Assembly: GCA_011176615.1 (NCBI GenBank)
Contig: DUEG01000006.1
Location: 1 to 44,939, forward strand
Length of the DNA: 44,939 nucleotides
From: Anaerolineae bacterium
GTDB taxonomy: Bacteria > Chloroflexota > Anaerolineae > Anaerolineales > UBA11858
Direction: 5' to 3'
This document shows, one piece after another, positions 9,314 to 18,376 of the stretch. Numbering within the stretch: the first letter of the stretch is position 1; each line of letters begins with the position of its first letter. The translations under genes were made by a program, and so were the position numbers. The notes below the pieces were generated by a model that was given only the letters and a program-made list of their open reading frames with translations, was not told the DNA's origin and did not search any database.

Positions 9314-11674
9314 CTATTTCGTTTTTACCCATACTATAAATAGCAAAGGAACGAACAAAAAAGGAATAAGCCCGCCAAGACAAGGAAATATACTTTTTGC
9401 TGTATTATCTCTTCCCTCAATTTTTTCCTGAGATGGGACAATAGAAGCAATATCAATAGTATTTTCTTTTTCAGCAGGAACAGTGGGTTGATCAACCGAG
9501 GGTATATCAATCGATGGAACAACCTGGTCAGAGGGTACAATCTCATATGCAACACCATCCCAAACTGCTATTACACCATCACCTAAAGAGAAAGCAGTCG
9601 ATAGAACTGGATATTTTCTGGATAGGCGGAAATAATCATCAGAAAGAAAGGCTACTTTTACAGTTGTCATCTTATCGGGGTCGAAAGCGGTATCCATCCA
9701 CACGCCATTGCTATATACAAAAGTCCTCGCCCCAATATTACGAATTCTATTTGCAACTTCAACTGAGGGGGATGTGATACTTTCCGCATCTTTCATCGCA
9801 CCTTGTTCAGCAGCCTTCTCTACTGCCTCCCGCCCAAAAGATGGCATTGTTGGAGCAGCGTTCATTGCTGCCATTTCTTCTTCTACGATCCTATCCTGCG
9901 CCGCATCCCCAAGCGGCTGCGATTCTGTGACAAGGTACGAAGTATACGGGGTAACAATCCCATAACGTATACTTAATCTCACAATTTGATCTACTAGTTC
10001 CTGCTCAGGACCATTCAAACGGATTTGATTTAATAAATATCCTATCTTACGCGTTGCCCATATCCTGGGTATCATATCCATTTCATGAGTGTAATCTTGC
10101 GAGAATATTTGATTTGGATATGAGTACGTTTGTCTTTCGCCATTGATATATCCTGAGAGTTTGATCGTTTTTCTGCCACCATCCCGATAACGCCCAACAA
10201 CGATAATTTGTGAACCCATAAAAAGATCTGGTAAGGGATCAGGATAAATATCATAAGTTGTTAAACCCTCAATATCCAAATTTAAATCTGTTAAAACCGG
10301 AGAGCTAATTTTCTCATAGAAGGAAGATAGAACTTCATTCAATTGGTCGCCTGGCAAAACATAAGTACTCGTACCCTGATGCTCTTGTGCCAATGTATCT
10401 AAGAGATAGGTATCAACATCATACCCAACGCCAAATGCGAACAATTTTATATTCTTCCTAGCAGCAACAGCAAAATTTTCGATGATATCCTTGCTCTCAA
10501 TGACCCCCTCAGTAGGCAAACCGTCCGTTAGGAAAATCAAGTATGTAGATCTTTCTGAATCGGCAATCGAGGCAGCTTCTAACAGGGCACGATTGATATC
10601 TGTGCTCCCAACAGCACTTTGACGCTCTACCCACCTGATTGCTTCAGATGCTTCTTTAGAAGGTCGCAAGTTTGATGAATACACATCTAATCCCGTACTA
10701 AAAGCAATCACATTGAAACGATCATCAGCGTTTAAATGACTTAGGATGAATTTCAAGGCTTCCTGGGCTTGTTGAAATTTCTCTCCTTCCATACTACCAG
10801 ACCGATCTAACACAAGAATGACATCCTTGGACACCTGGACAGTTTCCATATCTGATCGCGGTGCAAGAAACAACATGAAGAAACCATCTTCATCATTTAG
10901 TACATTACTATCACGATAGGTAAGTATATGCAAACCGTTTCCTTCTCCTACGGAATACAAGAGCACAAAATCCCTATCTGGGAGTATATTAGTTTGTTCA
11001 TAACCAGCCCTTATATGATGATTATCGTCCCGGTCAATTGCAACTTGATGAGATGGTGAATATGCAGCACGAATTGGAGCACTAGATGATATATTCACAG
11101 TAATACGCACATCATCCAGGGGACTCAACGAGAACTTTTCGGTATTCAGAGGATATAAATAGCGAACCAACCCATTCTCCGCTTTCAATACTTCGGTATA
11201 TTCCAATTCAATTCTTCTTTCCTCACCTGGAGGAATAGGGAATATTCTCGCCTTAACCGCCATACGATCTGCATATTCCAAAAGAGCAGGATCCTGCATA
11301 TTCCGAACAATCTGCTCATATGTTTCACGCGCTTGATTAGCATCCAAAATCTCGCCCCTCACGGGTTCACCATCAATCCATAAGACGAAATCATTTACAG
11401 TTCCACCAAGTGGAATCGGAAAGAGATATGTTCCTTCAACCGTCCAGTCATTAGGATTATAAAAAACCTGATCAACATGCGTAATTGCGATTTGATCCTT
11501 AATAGTCACATCCACATGGTGATAACGAATAACCAACTGGGAAATAGGAATAGGACCCGGAAGAGGATTAGGGGGCGGATCAGGAACAATGATACCATCC
11601 GCGAATGCAGGTGCCGGAAAAAGCATGGCAATCCCAATCAACAAAAATAAACTGAATATAGTTTTTCTGATCAT
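9314..11674 (-). CDS. VIT and von Willebrand factor A domain protein with C-terminal TM tail
   Basis: Track ORF runs to 11686, but ATG at 11674 follows a GGAGGA SD. Signal peptide MIRKTIFSLFLLIGIAMLFPAPAFA; VIT region (VDVTIKDQIAITHVDQVFYNPNDWTVEGTYLFPIP); MIDAS motif VILVLDRSGSMEG; C-terminus PCLGGLIPFLFVPLLFIVWVKTK. Confidence 0.92.
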   Translation of the reverse strand: MIRKTIFSLFLLIGIAMLFPAPAFADGIIVPDPPPNPLPGPIPISQLVIRYHHVDVTIKDQIAITHVDQVFYNPNDWTVEGTYLFPIPLGGTVNDFVLWIDGEPVRGEILDANQARETYEQIVRNMQDPALLEYADRMAVKARIFPIPPGEERRIELEYTEVLKAENGLVRYLYPLNTEKFSLSPLDDVRITVNISSSAPIRAAYSPSHQVAIDRDDNHHIRAGYEQTNILPDRDFVLLYSVGEGNGLHILTYRDSNVLNDEDGFFMLFLAPRSDMETVQVSKDVILVLDRSGSMEGEKFQQAQEALKFILSHLNADDRFNVIAFSTGLDVYSSNLRPSKEASEAIRWVERQSAVGSTDINRALLEAASIADSERSTYLIFLTDGLPTEGVIESKDIIENFAVAARKNIKLFAFGVGYDVDTYLLDTLAQEHQGTSTYVLPGDQLNEVLSSFYEKISSPVLTDLNLDIEGLTTYDIYPDPLPDLFMGSQIIVVGRYRDGGRKTIKLSGYINGERQTYSYPNQIFSQDYTHEMDMIPRIWATRKIGYLLNQIRLNGPEQELVDQIVRLSIRYGIVTPYTSYLVTESQPLGDAAQDRIVEEEMAAMNAAPTMPSFGREAVEKAAEQGAMKDAESITSPSVEVANRIRNIGARTFVYSNGVWMDTAFDPDKMTTVKVAFLSDDYFRLSRKYPVLSTAFSLGDGVIAVWDGVAYEIVPSDQVVPSIDIPSVDQPTVPAEKENTIDIASIVPSQEKIEGRDNTAKSIFPCLGGLIPFLFVPLLFIVWVKTK

Positions 11675-11751
11675 GATCTCCTCCAATCAAACATCAACCA
11701 AATATTCTTCACTTTTCTATAATGACGATTGAAGCATCAAAATGGTTCCTT

Positions 11752-11760
11752 TGGTATAAT
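11752..11760 (+). promoter_or_regulatory. Extended -10 promoter element (TGGTATAAT) for prfA
   Basis: Exact TGnTATAAT at 11752-11760, seven nt upstream of the prfA ATG at 11768. Confidence 0.6.
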
Positions 11761-11767
11761 CATCAAC

Positions 11768-12835
11768 ATGCTAGAGAAAATCAAAGGTATCGAAGAACGA
11801 TACAACGAAATTAACAAAAATTTAATGGAAGTAGGCAACAATTACAAACTTGCTACCCAGTTAGCAAAAGAACGCGCCGAACTTGAGCCAATTATCAAGA
11901 TTATTAAAGAATATAAATCGGCAAGAAACCAATTAAAAGAAGCCAATGAAATTCTTCATATGAATGATCAGGAGTTAGTGGAATTAGCAAAGGCAGAAAT
12001 TCATGATCTTGAACCAAAGATCCAGGAATTAGAGCAACGAATAAGAACTTTGCTTCTTCCAAAAGACCCTCGCGATGAAAGAAGCGTGATTATGGAAATC
12101 CGCGCTGGCGCAGGCGGAGATGAAGCAGGCATCTTTGCCGCAGATCTCTTTCGAATGTATTCACGATACGCTGAGAAAAGAGGATGGCATGTAGAAATCC
12201 TTTCACAAAACGAAACCGGGGTTGGCGGGTTTAAAGAAATCTCTTTTCTTATCAAAGGGAAGGGAGCATATTCCCGTCTAAAGTATGAATCGGGTGTTCA
12301 CCGGGTTCAGAGAGTGCCTGTTACTGAATCTCAAGGTAGGATTCATACATCAACGGCAACTGTTGCAGTTCTGGCAGAAGTCGACGATGTGGAAATTAAT
12401 ATACCTGCTTCTGATATAAAAATGGATGTATATAAATCTGCAGGGGCTGGGGGACAAAACGTACAAAAGAATGCCACGGCTGTGCGTCTAACGCACCTAC
12501 CAACAGGTATCGTTGTTCAATGCCAAGACGAACGTTCACAGTTACAAAATCGAACGCGTGCAATGAGTATATTAAAGGCTAGGCTATTCGAAATTGAAGA
12601 AGAAAAGAGAAATAAAGAAATTGCCGCAGATAGACGATCACAAATTGGTACCGGAGAACGATCTGAAAAAATACGGACGTACAATTACCCGCAATCACGC
12701 ATTACAGATCACCGCATAAATCTCTCCCTCTATAACCTTCAAAGCGTAATGGATGGTGATATCGATCCTTTTATAGATGAATTGTCCACAAAAGATCAAG
12801 CGCAACGCTTGGCTGCCTTAGGACTTGAGGCTTAA
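11768..12835 (+). CDS. prfA: Peptide chain release factor 1
   Basis: GGQ motif (KSAGAGGQNVQKNATAVRLTHLPTGIVV); RF1-type N-terminus MLEKIKGIEERYNEI. Start moved from the track value 11729 to the ATG at 11768. Confidence 0.96.
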   Translation: MLEKIKGIEERYNEINKNLMEVGNNYKLATQLAKERAELEPIIKIIKEYKSARNQLKEANEILHMNDQELVELAKAEIHDLEPKIQELEQRIRTLLLPKDPRDERSVIMEIRAGAGGDEAGIFAADLFRMYSRYAEKRGWHVEILSQNETGVGGFKEISFLIKGKGAYSRLKYESGVHRVQRVPVTESQGRIHTSTATVAVLAEVDDVEINIPASDIKMDVYKSAGAGGQNVQKNATAVRLTHLPTGIVVQCQDERSQLQNRTRAMSILKARLFEIEEEKRNKEIAADRRSQIGTGERSEKIRTYNYPQSRITDHRINLSLYNLQSVMDGDIDPFIDELSTKDQAQRLAALGLEA

Positions 12836-12844
12836 ATTGAAAGC

Positions 12845-13723
12845 ATGTCAATTCCTTTAGCAACAGATTATACCGAGATCGAACATACTCATTTAAGATT
12901 GATCTTAGAAGACCTTCGAAAGTGTTTTAGTAAATATTCGGATACAGGGTACCTAGATGCGCTTGTGCTCCTCGCAGAGTTAATAAACAAACCACGAGCC
13001 TGGATTCTTGGACATCCCGAATCCCACTTATCAGTTTCCCAATATAAAAATCTTATCAAGGCAAAAACCAAGATCGAAGCAGGAATACCACTGCCATATA
13101 TCCTTGGCAAATGGGAATTTTATGGCTTGGATTTTTTCGTCACCCCAGAAGTGCTCATCCCCAGACCAGAAACCGAGTTACTCATTGAGGTTGCTCGCAC
13201 ATTTCTTGCAGAAAAAACTGGTATCCACACTTTGGCAGATGTGGGTACTGGCTCAGGAATCATTGCTGTTACATTAGCGGCTTCTTTTCCGGATATTCAA
13301 ATTATCGCTACGGACATCTCATCTAAGGCTCTCCAGGTTGCAAGAAGGAATGCAATTACACACCAAGTTAGTTCCCGTATCCATCTCATCCAAGCCGATC
13401 TTCTCCCCGTAACTTCTCAACCTTTTGATATGATCTGTGCAAACCTTCCTTACATTCCTTCGGACTTGCTACATACCCTCGATGTTTATGAGAAGGAACC
13501 TGTTATTGCTCTCGACGGTGGTGAAAATGGCTTAGCGTTGATAGAACTCTTAATCACACAAGCAAAAACTTTGCTCGCTCCAAGTGGGATTTTGCTCATT
13601 GAGATTGAAGCATCACAAGGTCAGGCTGTTAAAAACATCGCAAAGCAGGCATTTCAACAAGCCAACATACGAATAGAAAAAGACCTTGCAGGCAAAGATC
13701 GATTGTTAATCATTGAAAAGTAA
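12845..13723 (+). CDS. prmC: Peptide chain release factor N5-glutamine methyltransferase
   Basis: NPPY-type motif variant (MICANLPYIPSDLL), SAM motif LADVGTGSGIIAVTLA, VLIPRPETELLIE; directly downstream of prfA. Confidence 0.95.
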   Translation: MSIPLATDYTEIEHTHLRLILEDLRKCFSKYSDTGYLDALVLLAELINKPRAWILGHPESHLSVSQYKNLIKAKTKIEAGIPLPYILGKWEFYGLDFFVTPEVLIPRPETELLIEVARTFLAEKTGIHTLADVGTGSGIIAVTLAASFPDIQIIATDISSKALQVARRNAITHQVSSRIHLIQADLLPVTSQPFDMICANLPYIPSDLLHTLDVYEKEPVIALDGGENGLALIELLITQAKTLLAPSGILLIEIEASQGQAVKNIAKQAFQQANIRIEKDLAGKDRLLIIEK

Positions 13724-13791
13724 ATTTAAAACGATTGGCAAACTACAATCATTTAATAAATTTCTTTTCATTACTTACTGATAGGAAAACA

Positions 13792-14418
13792 TTGAAAACC
13801 GAAGTGATTCCTGCGCATCTTAACATTGCTATTCCCCATGCTGTAGATATTCTCAAGCATGGGGGGCTCGTTGCATTTCCAACAGACACCGTCTATGGTG
13901 TCGCAGCGTTAGTGACCTCCCCGGAGACTGTCGAACGTTTATTCATTATCAAAGGGAGAAACCGGTCTCGAGCGATCGCGATTCTTATCGGGGACACTTC
14001 TGGTCTTGAATATTTAGCAACGAACATTCCTACAATTGCCCGCCTCTTGACAAAGGCATATTGGCCTGGGCCGCTCACCATTGTTTTACAAAAGCATCCT
14101 ACATTACCAGCCATCATAACCCCAACACAAACTGTTGGTATTCGTATTCCTGATTTTCCTTTTACGTTAGAACTGCTTAGGAGAACTGGACCACTGGCAG
14201 TAACATCAGCCAATAAATCTGGCGAAGAAAGCCCAATTACAGCCCAACAAGTTCTGAAACATTTGGGGGGACTAATCCACTTGATTATTGATGGTGGCAA
14301 AACTCCTGGCGGAATTCCCTCAACAGTCGTGGACTGTACGACCCAAGAGTTAAAAGTACTCAGAGAAGGCCCAATCACATTTGAGGAATTAACAAAAACA
14401 ATTAAAAGTACTTTATAA
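13792..14418 (+). CDS. L-threonylcarbamoyladenylate synthase (Sua5/YciO/YrdC family)
   Basis: AVDILKHGGLVAFPTDTVYGVAAL, KGRNRSRAIAIL, WPGPLTIVL, TSANKSGEESP. TTG at 13792, preceded by AGGA, is a more likely start than the track start at 13735. Confidence 0.93.
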   Translation: MKTEVIPAHLNIAIPHAVDILKHGGLVAFPTDTVYGVAALVTSPETVERLFIIKGRNRSRAIAILIGDTSGLEYLATNIPTIARLLTKAYWPGPLTIVLQKHPTLPAIITPTQTVGIRIPDFPFTLELLRRTGPLAVTSANKSGEESPITAQQVLKHLGGLIHLIIDGGKTPGGIPSTVVDCTTQELKVLREGPITFEELTKTIKSTL

Positions 14419-14503
14419 AATTTCTCATTCATTATTAAACTTTTATTCATGATATATTTAAGTAAATCTATATAATAATAAATATATTCTCCTCCTCAAA
14501 CAG

Positions 14504-14541
14504 AACCGCCTCTAGAGTGTAATAGACTCTAAAAGGCGGTT
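14504..14541 (+). terminator. Candidate intrinsic terminator after the Sua5-family gene
   Basis: AACCGCCT-CTAGAGT...ACTCT-AAAAGGCGGTTTT hairpin with a short T-run. Confidence 0.5.
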
Positions 14542-14640
14542 TTGATCTTAACGATTTAAATTTCTCCGAATATCTTTCTTGGATTCAACTACCAAGTGCA
14601 ACAAATTTATATTTTAGGAATACCTCGTAAGCCGGATTAA

Positions 14641-14760
14641 GTATTGGTACTTAATGATGGTTCGATCATAGAACATGGTCACCATGATACATTACTACGA
14701 GAACGCGGTTTTTATCACCAGATGTGGGATTTACAACAGCAAATACTGCAAGAATATTAA
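14641..14760 (+). pseudogene. Relic of the 3' end of an ABC exporter (MsbA-like ATPase C-terminus)
   Basis: In-frame translation VLVLNDGSIIEHGHHDTLLRERGFYHQMWDLQQQILQEY*, matching the conserved ABC-exporter tail after the H-loop. The preceding in-frame sequence RKPD* has a stop where a Q-type codon is expected, and there is no upstream NBD. Confidence 0.75.
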
Positions 14761-14786
14761 GTAAATTTACTCTTTAAGTAAAACAA

Positions 14787-14824
14787 AAACATCCATGAAA
14801 TCGCTAAGAAATTCATGGATGTTT
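14787..14824 (-). terminator. Intrinsic terminator of the M29 aminopeptidase gene
   Basis: 13-bp perfect stem AAACATCCATGAA / TTCATGGATGTTT with a 12-nt loop; on the minus strand it is followed by TTGTTTTAC. Confidence 0.65.
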
Positions 14825-14844
14825 GATAAAAAACCTACTTAACA

Positions 14845-15954
14845 CTAAAAAATAAAATCACCATTACGATAGACAACTTCGCCATCGACGATGATTTCTG
14901 AGTCTGTTCGCAAGTCGCAAATCATATCCCAATGGATCATGGATTTATTTCTACTGCCCGTTTCAGGGTACCCCGCTCCTAACGCCATATGAAAGGTTCC
15001 CCCAATTTTTTCATCAAAAAGAATGTTTCCAGTAAAGCGATCAATCTGAAAATTCGTTCCAATTGCGAATTCACCAACAAAACGTGATCCATCATCAGTT
15101 TCAATCATTTGGTTTAGGAATTCCTGGTTTGTTCGAGATATTGCAGAAACAACTTTCCCTTCTTTAAAGGTAAGTTTAATACCCTCAACAACTCGTCCCT
15201 GGGTAATAGCGGGATATGTATATTTAACCCATCCATTGATAGAATCTTCGACAGGACCAGTGTATATTTCGCCATCAGGCATATTGTGTTTCCCGTATGA
15301 ATTATTAAATTTTCTTCCTTTAATTGAAAGTTTAAGGTCTACGTTAGGACCACGCAGAACCACTTGATCATGACCCTCAATATAGTCTATTATTTTTTGC
15401 TGCTTTGTCTTCATCGTGTGCCAATATTCGATCGGATCTGACGTGTTTTGAGTAGCGTGTACTGCTCCGAAAACAAAATCCTTGTATTCATGCAAACCCA
15501 TATTGGCTTCCATAGCGTATGCTTCTGTAGGGAAAAGGGTAGTAACCCATTTGAAGGCTTTTTCGGCTCCGCGCTTCATTTGTACTTTTAGAATTGGGGA
15601 AAACGATTTTTGCCGTGTTTTTTGCCGAGTTGCCTCAGTATTGCTTAAAGATCGTGTATTTGTAATCGAATGAATTCTTATGCGGGACTCAAAGTTCTTA
15701 TAAGCGAACATCTTAACATCGCTTACATGTGACAATTGTGCCTCATTTCCGTATTTAAACAACAACTCCTCCCCATCCACTAAATCCAACAACAAATAGG
15801 GATACCCACCACGTTCAAGTATGTGAATAACCAATTCCCTAATTAATGGTTCAGCAGCGGTTGTTGCCTCAATGGCTACGCGGTCTCCGGGTTGAATATT
15901 TGCTGAGTGCTCAACCAGGATCTTTGCGAATTTTGCTATTCGGTTATCGGTCAA
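14845..15954 (-). CDS. M29-family aminopeptidase
   Basis: AKILVEHSANIQPGDRVAIEATTAAEPLIREL; EFAIGTNFQIDRFTGNILFDEKIGGTFHMALGAGYPETGS...SMIHWDMICDLR. Confidence 0.93.
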   Translation of the reverse strand: MTDNRIAKFAKILVEHSANIQPGDRVAIEATTAAEPLIRELVIHILERGGYPYLLLDLVDGEELLFKYGNEAQLSHVSDVKMFAYKNFESRIRIHSITNTRSLSNTEATRQKTRQKSFSPILKVQMKRGAEKAFKWVTTLFPTEAYAMEANMGLHEYKDFVFGAVHATQNTSDPIEYWHTMKTKQQKIIDYIEGHDQVVLRGPNVDLKLSIKGRKFNNSYGKHNMPDGEIYTGPVEDSINGWVKYTYPAITQGRVVEGIKLTFKEGKVVSAISRTNQEFLNQMIETDDGSRFVGEFAIGTNFQIDRFTGNILFDEKIGGTFHMALGAGYPETGSRNKSMIHWDMICDLRTDSEIIVDGEVVYRNGDFIF

Positions 15955-16171
15955 GATTTTCTCCTTGTTAATTCATAGTAAATGTAATCTCTATGTTCTG
16001 ATTTAACAAACAAAACAAAATTATAACATAGGCATTTATGATAATATTCTTTTAAAACACTACAAGAATGATTAAATGAAATTACGCTAAAATATGACTT
16101 GCGGTATACTGTAACTTCTTGATAAATAGGTTAATTAATCAAAAACCACCTTCAGAGAGATCAAATCAAAT

Positions 16172-18358
16172 ATGAAACAAGTAATCCAATACTTCAAAAC
16201 AGGCGAAACAAAAGTCGTTGATGTCCCTGTACCAACTCCAAAGCCTGGGATGGTTTTAGTACGAACAGGTGCTTCATTGGTCTCTTCCGGCACTGAGCGT
16301 ATGGTTGTTGAGTTTGCTGAAAAATCATTAATCGGTAAAGCACAATCAAGACCTGATTTAGTACGGCAAGTTCTTGACAAAGCAAAACGCGAAGGTGTAC
16401 TAACTACTTTAGATGCAGTAATGAACAAACTGGACCAGCCCTTACCCTTGGGGTATTCTTCTTCAGGAACAGTGGTTGCTGTTGGTGAGGGCATATCGGA
16501 TATCCAAGTTGGAAAACGAGTCGCATGTGCAGGTGGGGGATATGCGGTTCATGCAGAATACGTTTTAGTTCCTAAAAACCTCATTGCCCCCTTACCTGCA
16601 AATGTTGACTTTGAATCAGCAGCATTTTCTACTATTGGTGCAATTGCGCTTCACGGCTTCCGTCTTGCGCAACCACAGTTTGGTGAAAGCATTGCAATCA
16701 TTGGATTAGGCTTGCTTGGTATGTTGGCTGCCGGAATAGCAAACGCGGCAGGATTAAAAATTCTCGGTATTGACCTAGATACACAACGAGTTAATCTCGC
16801 TCAATCACTAGGAATTAATGCTGTATTGCGAGAGAACGCAGAAAACATCGCCCTCGAATTTTCGCGAGGACGAGGTGTTGATACTGTTTTAATATGCGCC
16901 GATACACCCTCAAATGATCCCGTAAATCTTGCGGGGAATATTGCTCGAGACCGAGCCAATATTGTCGCGATTGGCGCTGTTGGTTTGAACATACCAAGAA
17001 AATTATATTATATGAAAGAACTCTCCTTTATAAATTCGAGATCCTATGGTCCCGGGCGATATGACAAAAATTATGAGGAGAAAGGAAACGATTATCCAAT
17101 TGGCTACGTTCGTTGGACAGAAGGACGAAACTTAGAAGCCTTTATCGATTTACTTAGTACAGGAAGATTCGATGTAAAAAAATTAATCACTCATCGGTTT
17201 CTAATTACGCAAGCCGAGAAAGCATATGAGTTGATCACTGGAAAATCAGAAGAAACATTTCTGGGTGTTCTTTTAACATATCCTGAGCCCAAGGAACATG
17301 AACGCCAAAATAAAACAAAAACTCGAATCCAACTGCTCAAAAATAGGCATCCTCATAAAATAGACAGTATTGCTCTAGGCGTGATTGGTGCTGGAAATTT
17401 CGCTAATGCTGTAATGCTCCCAGCGATTAAGGATATTCCTGAAATCGAGAGGGTATGCATTGCCTCTGCATCTGGACTAAGTGCCCAACATGCTGCCCAC
17501 AAGTACCATTTCTCGAGCGCTGCGAGTAACGCTAATGATATCCTTTCGGATAAAACAATCGATACTATAGCAATTTTAACACGCCACAATTTACACGCTG
17601 AGCAAGTGACCGCAGCATTGATGGCTGGGAAAAATGTCTTTTGTGAAAAGCCATTAGCCATAAATTTTCAACAACTTGGTAAGATTGAAAATATACTAGA
17701 GTCTCTAAATAGCCTTGATAAGCAACATCGCCCACTTCTCACTGTTGGTTTTAACCGCAGGTTTGCACCATTAATAAAGGAAATGAAAGGCTTTTTGGAT
17801 GAAAGTGATGAACCATTAACTATCATGTATAGGGTGAATGCTGGTTACATCCCCTTATCCCATTGGGTACATGATCCCGCGATTGGTGGCGGCAGAATCA
17901 TTGGCGAAGGTTGTCATTTTATTGACTTGATGGCTTATTTAACAAATCAAACCCCAAATAAAGTCTTTGCTATGGCACTTCCAAATCTCGGGAGATATGC
18001 TGAAGACAATGTACAAATCGCGATAGGTTTTTCAAACGGTTCAATCGGAACCTTAAATTACTTTGCTAATGGCGACAAAGCATTTTCGAAAGAGCGCATC
18101 GAAGTTTACAGAGGAGGTCGAGTAGCAATCCTTGACGATTTTCGAACGCTCCAAATGATAAATCAAGGGCGCAAGAAAGTTATGCGGGCAAGACTTCGCC
18201 AGGACAAAGGTCATAAAGCCATTTGGAGAACATTTGCGAATGCAATTATCAACAATAGCGAGCCCCCAATTCCTTATACTTCTATTTTAGGTGTTACAAA
18301 GGCGACTTTTGCGGTTATTGAATCATTACGCGAGCAACAACCTATCTCCATCCGTTAA
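16172..18358 (+). CDS. Bi-domain oxidoreductase: MDR/zinc-type dehydrogenase fused to Gfo/Idh/MocA oxidoreductase
   Basis: N-terminal MDR fold (LPLGYSSSGTVVAVGEGI; AIIGLGLLGMLAAGIANAAG); C-terminal Gfo/Idh/MocA (LGVIGAGNFANAVMLPAI; GKNVFCEKPLAIN; VGFNRRFAPL). Confidence 0.93.
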   Translation: MKQVIQYFKTGETKVVDVPVPTPKPGMVLVRTGASLVSSGTERMVVEFAEKSLIGKAQSRPDLVRQVLDKAKREGVLTTLDAVMNKLDQPLPLGYSSSGTVVAVGEGISDIQVGKRVACAGGGYAVHAEYVLVPKNLIAPLPANVDFESAAFSTIGAIALHGFRLAQPQFGESIAIIGLGLLGMLAAGIANAAGLKILGIDLDTQRVNLAQSLGINAVLRENAENIALEFSRGRGVDTVLICADTPSNDPVNLAGNIARDRANIVAIGAVGLNIPRKLYYMKELSFINSRSYGPGRYDKNYEEKGNDYPIGYVRWTEGRNLEAFIDLLSTGRFDVKKLITHRFLITQAEKAYELITGKSEETFLGVLLTYPEPKEHERQNKTKTRIQLLKNRHPHKIDSIALGVIGAGNFANAVMLPAIKDIPEIERVCIASASGLSAQHAAHKYHFSSAASNANDILSDKTIDTIAILTRHNLHAEQVTAALMAGKNVFCEKPLAINFQQLGKIENILESLNSLDKQHRPLLTVGFNRRFAPLIKEMKGFLDESDEPLTIMYRVNAGYIPLSHWVHDPAIGGGRIIGEGCHFIDLMAYLTNQTPNKVFAMALPNLGRYAEDNVQIAIGFSNGSIGTLNYFANGDKAFSKERIEVYRGGRVAILDDFRTLQMINQGRKKVMRARLRQDKGHKAIWRTFANAIINNSEPPIPYTSILGVTKATFAVIESLREQQPISIR

Positions 18359-18376
18359 AGAATTTCATCTGGAACT

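Noticed and set aside
13893-14450. 185-aa minus-strand ORF
   Set aside because: Entirely overlaps the well-supported Sua5-family gene on the other strand and has no recognisable motif.
16135-16494. 119-aa minus-strand ORF
   Set aside because: Antisense to the start of the bi-domain oxidoreductase gene; low-complexity Ser/Thr composition typical of shadow frames.
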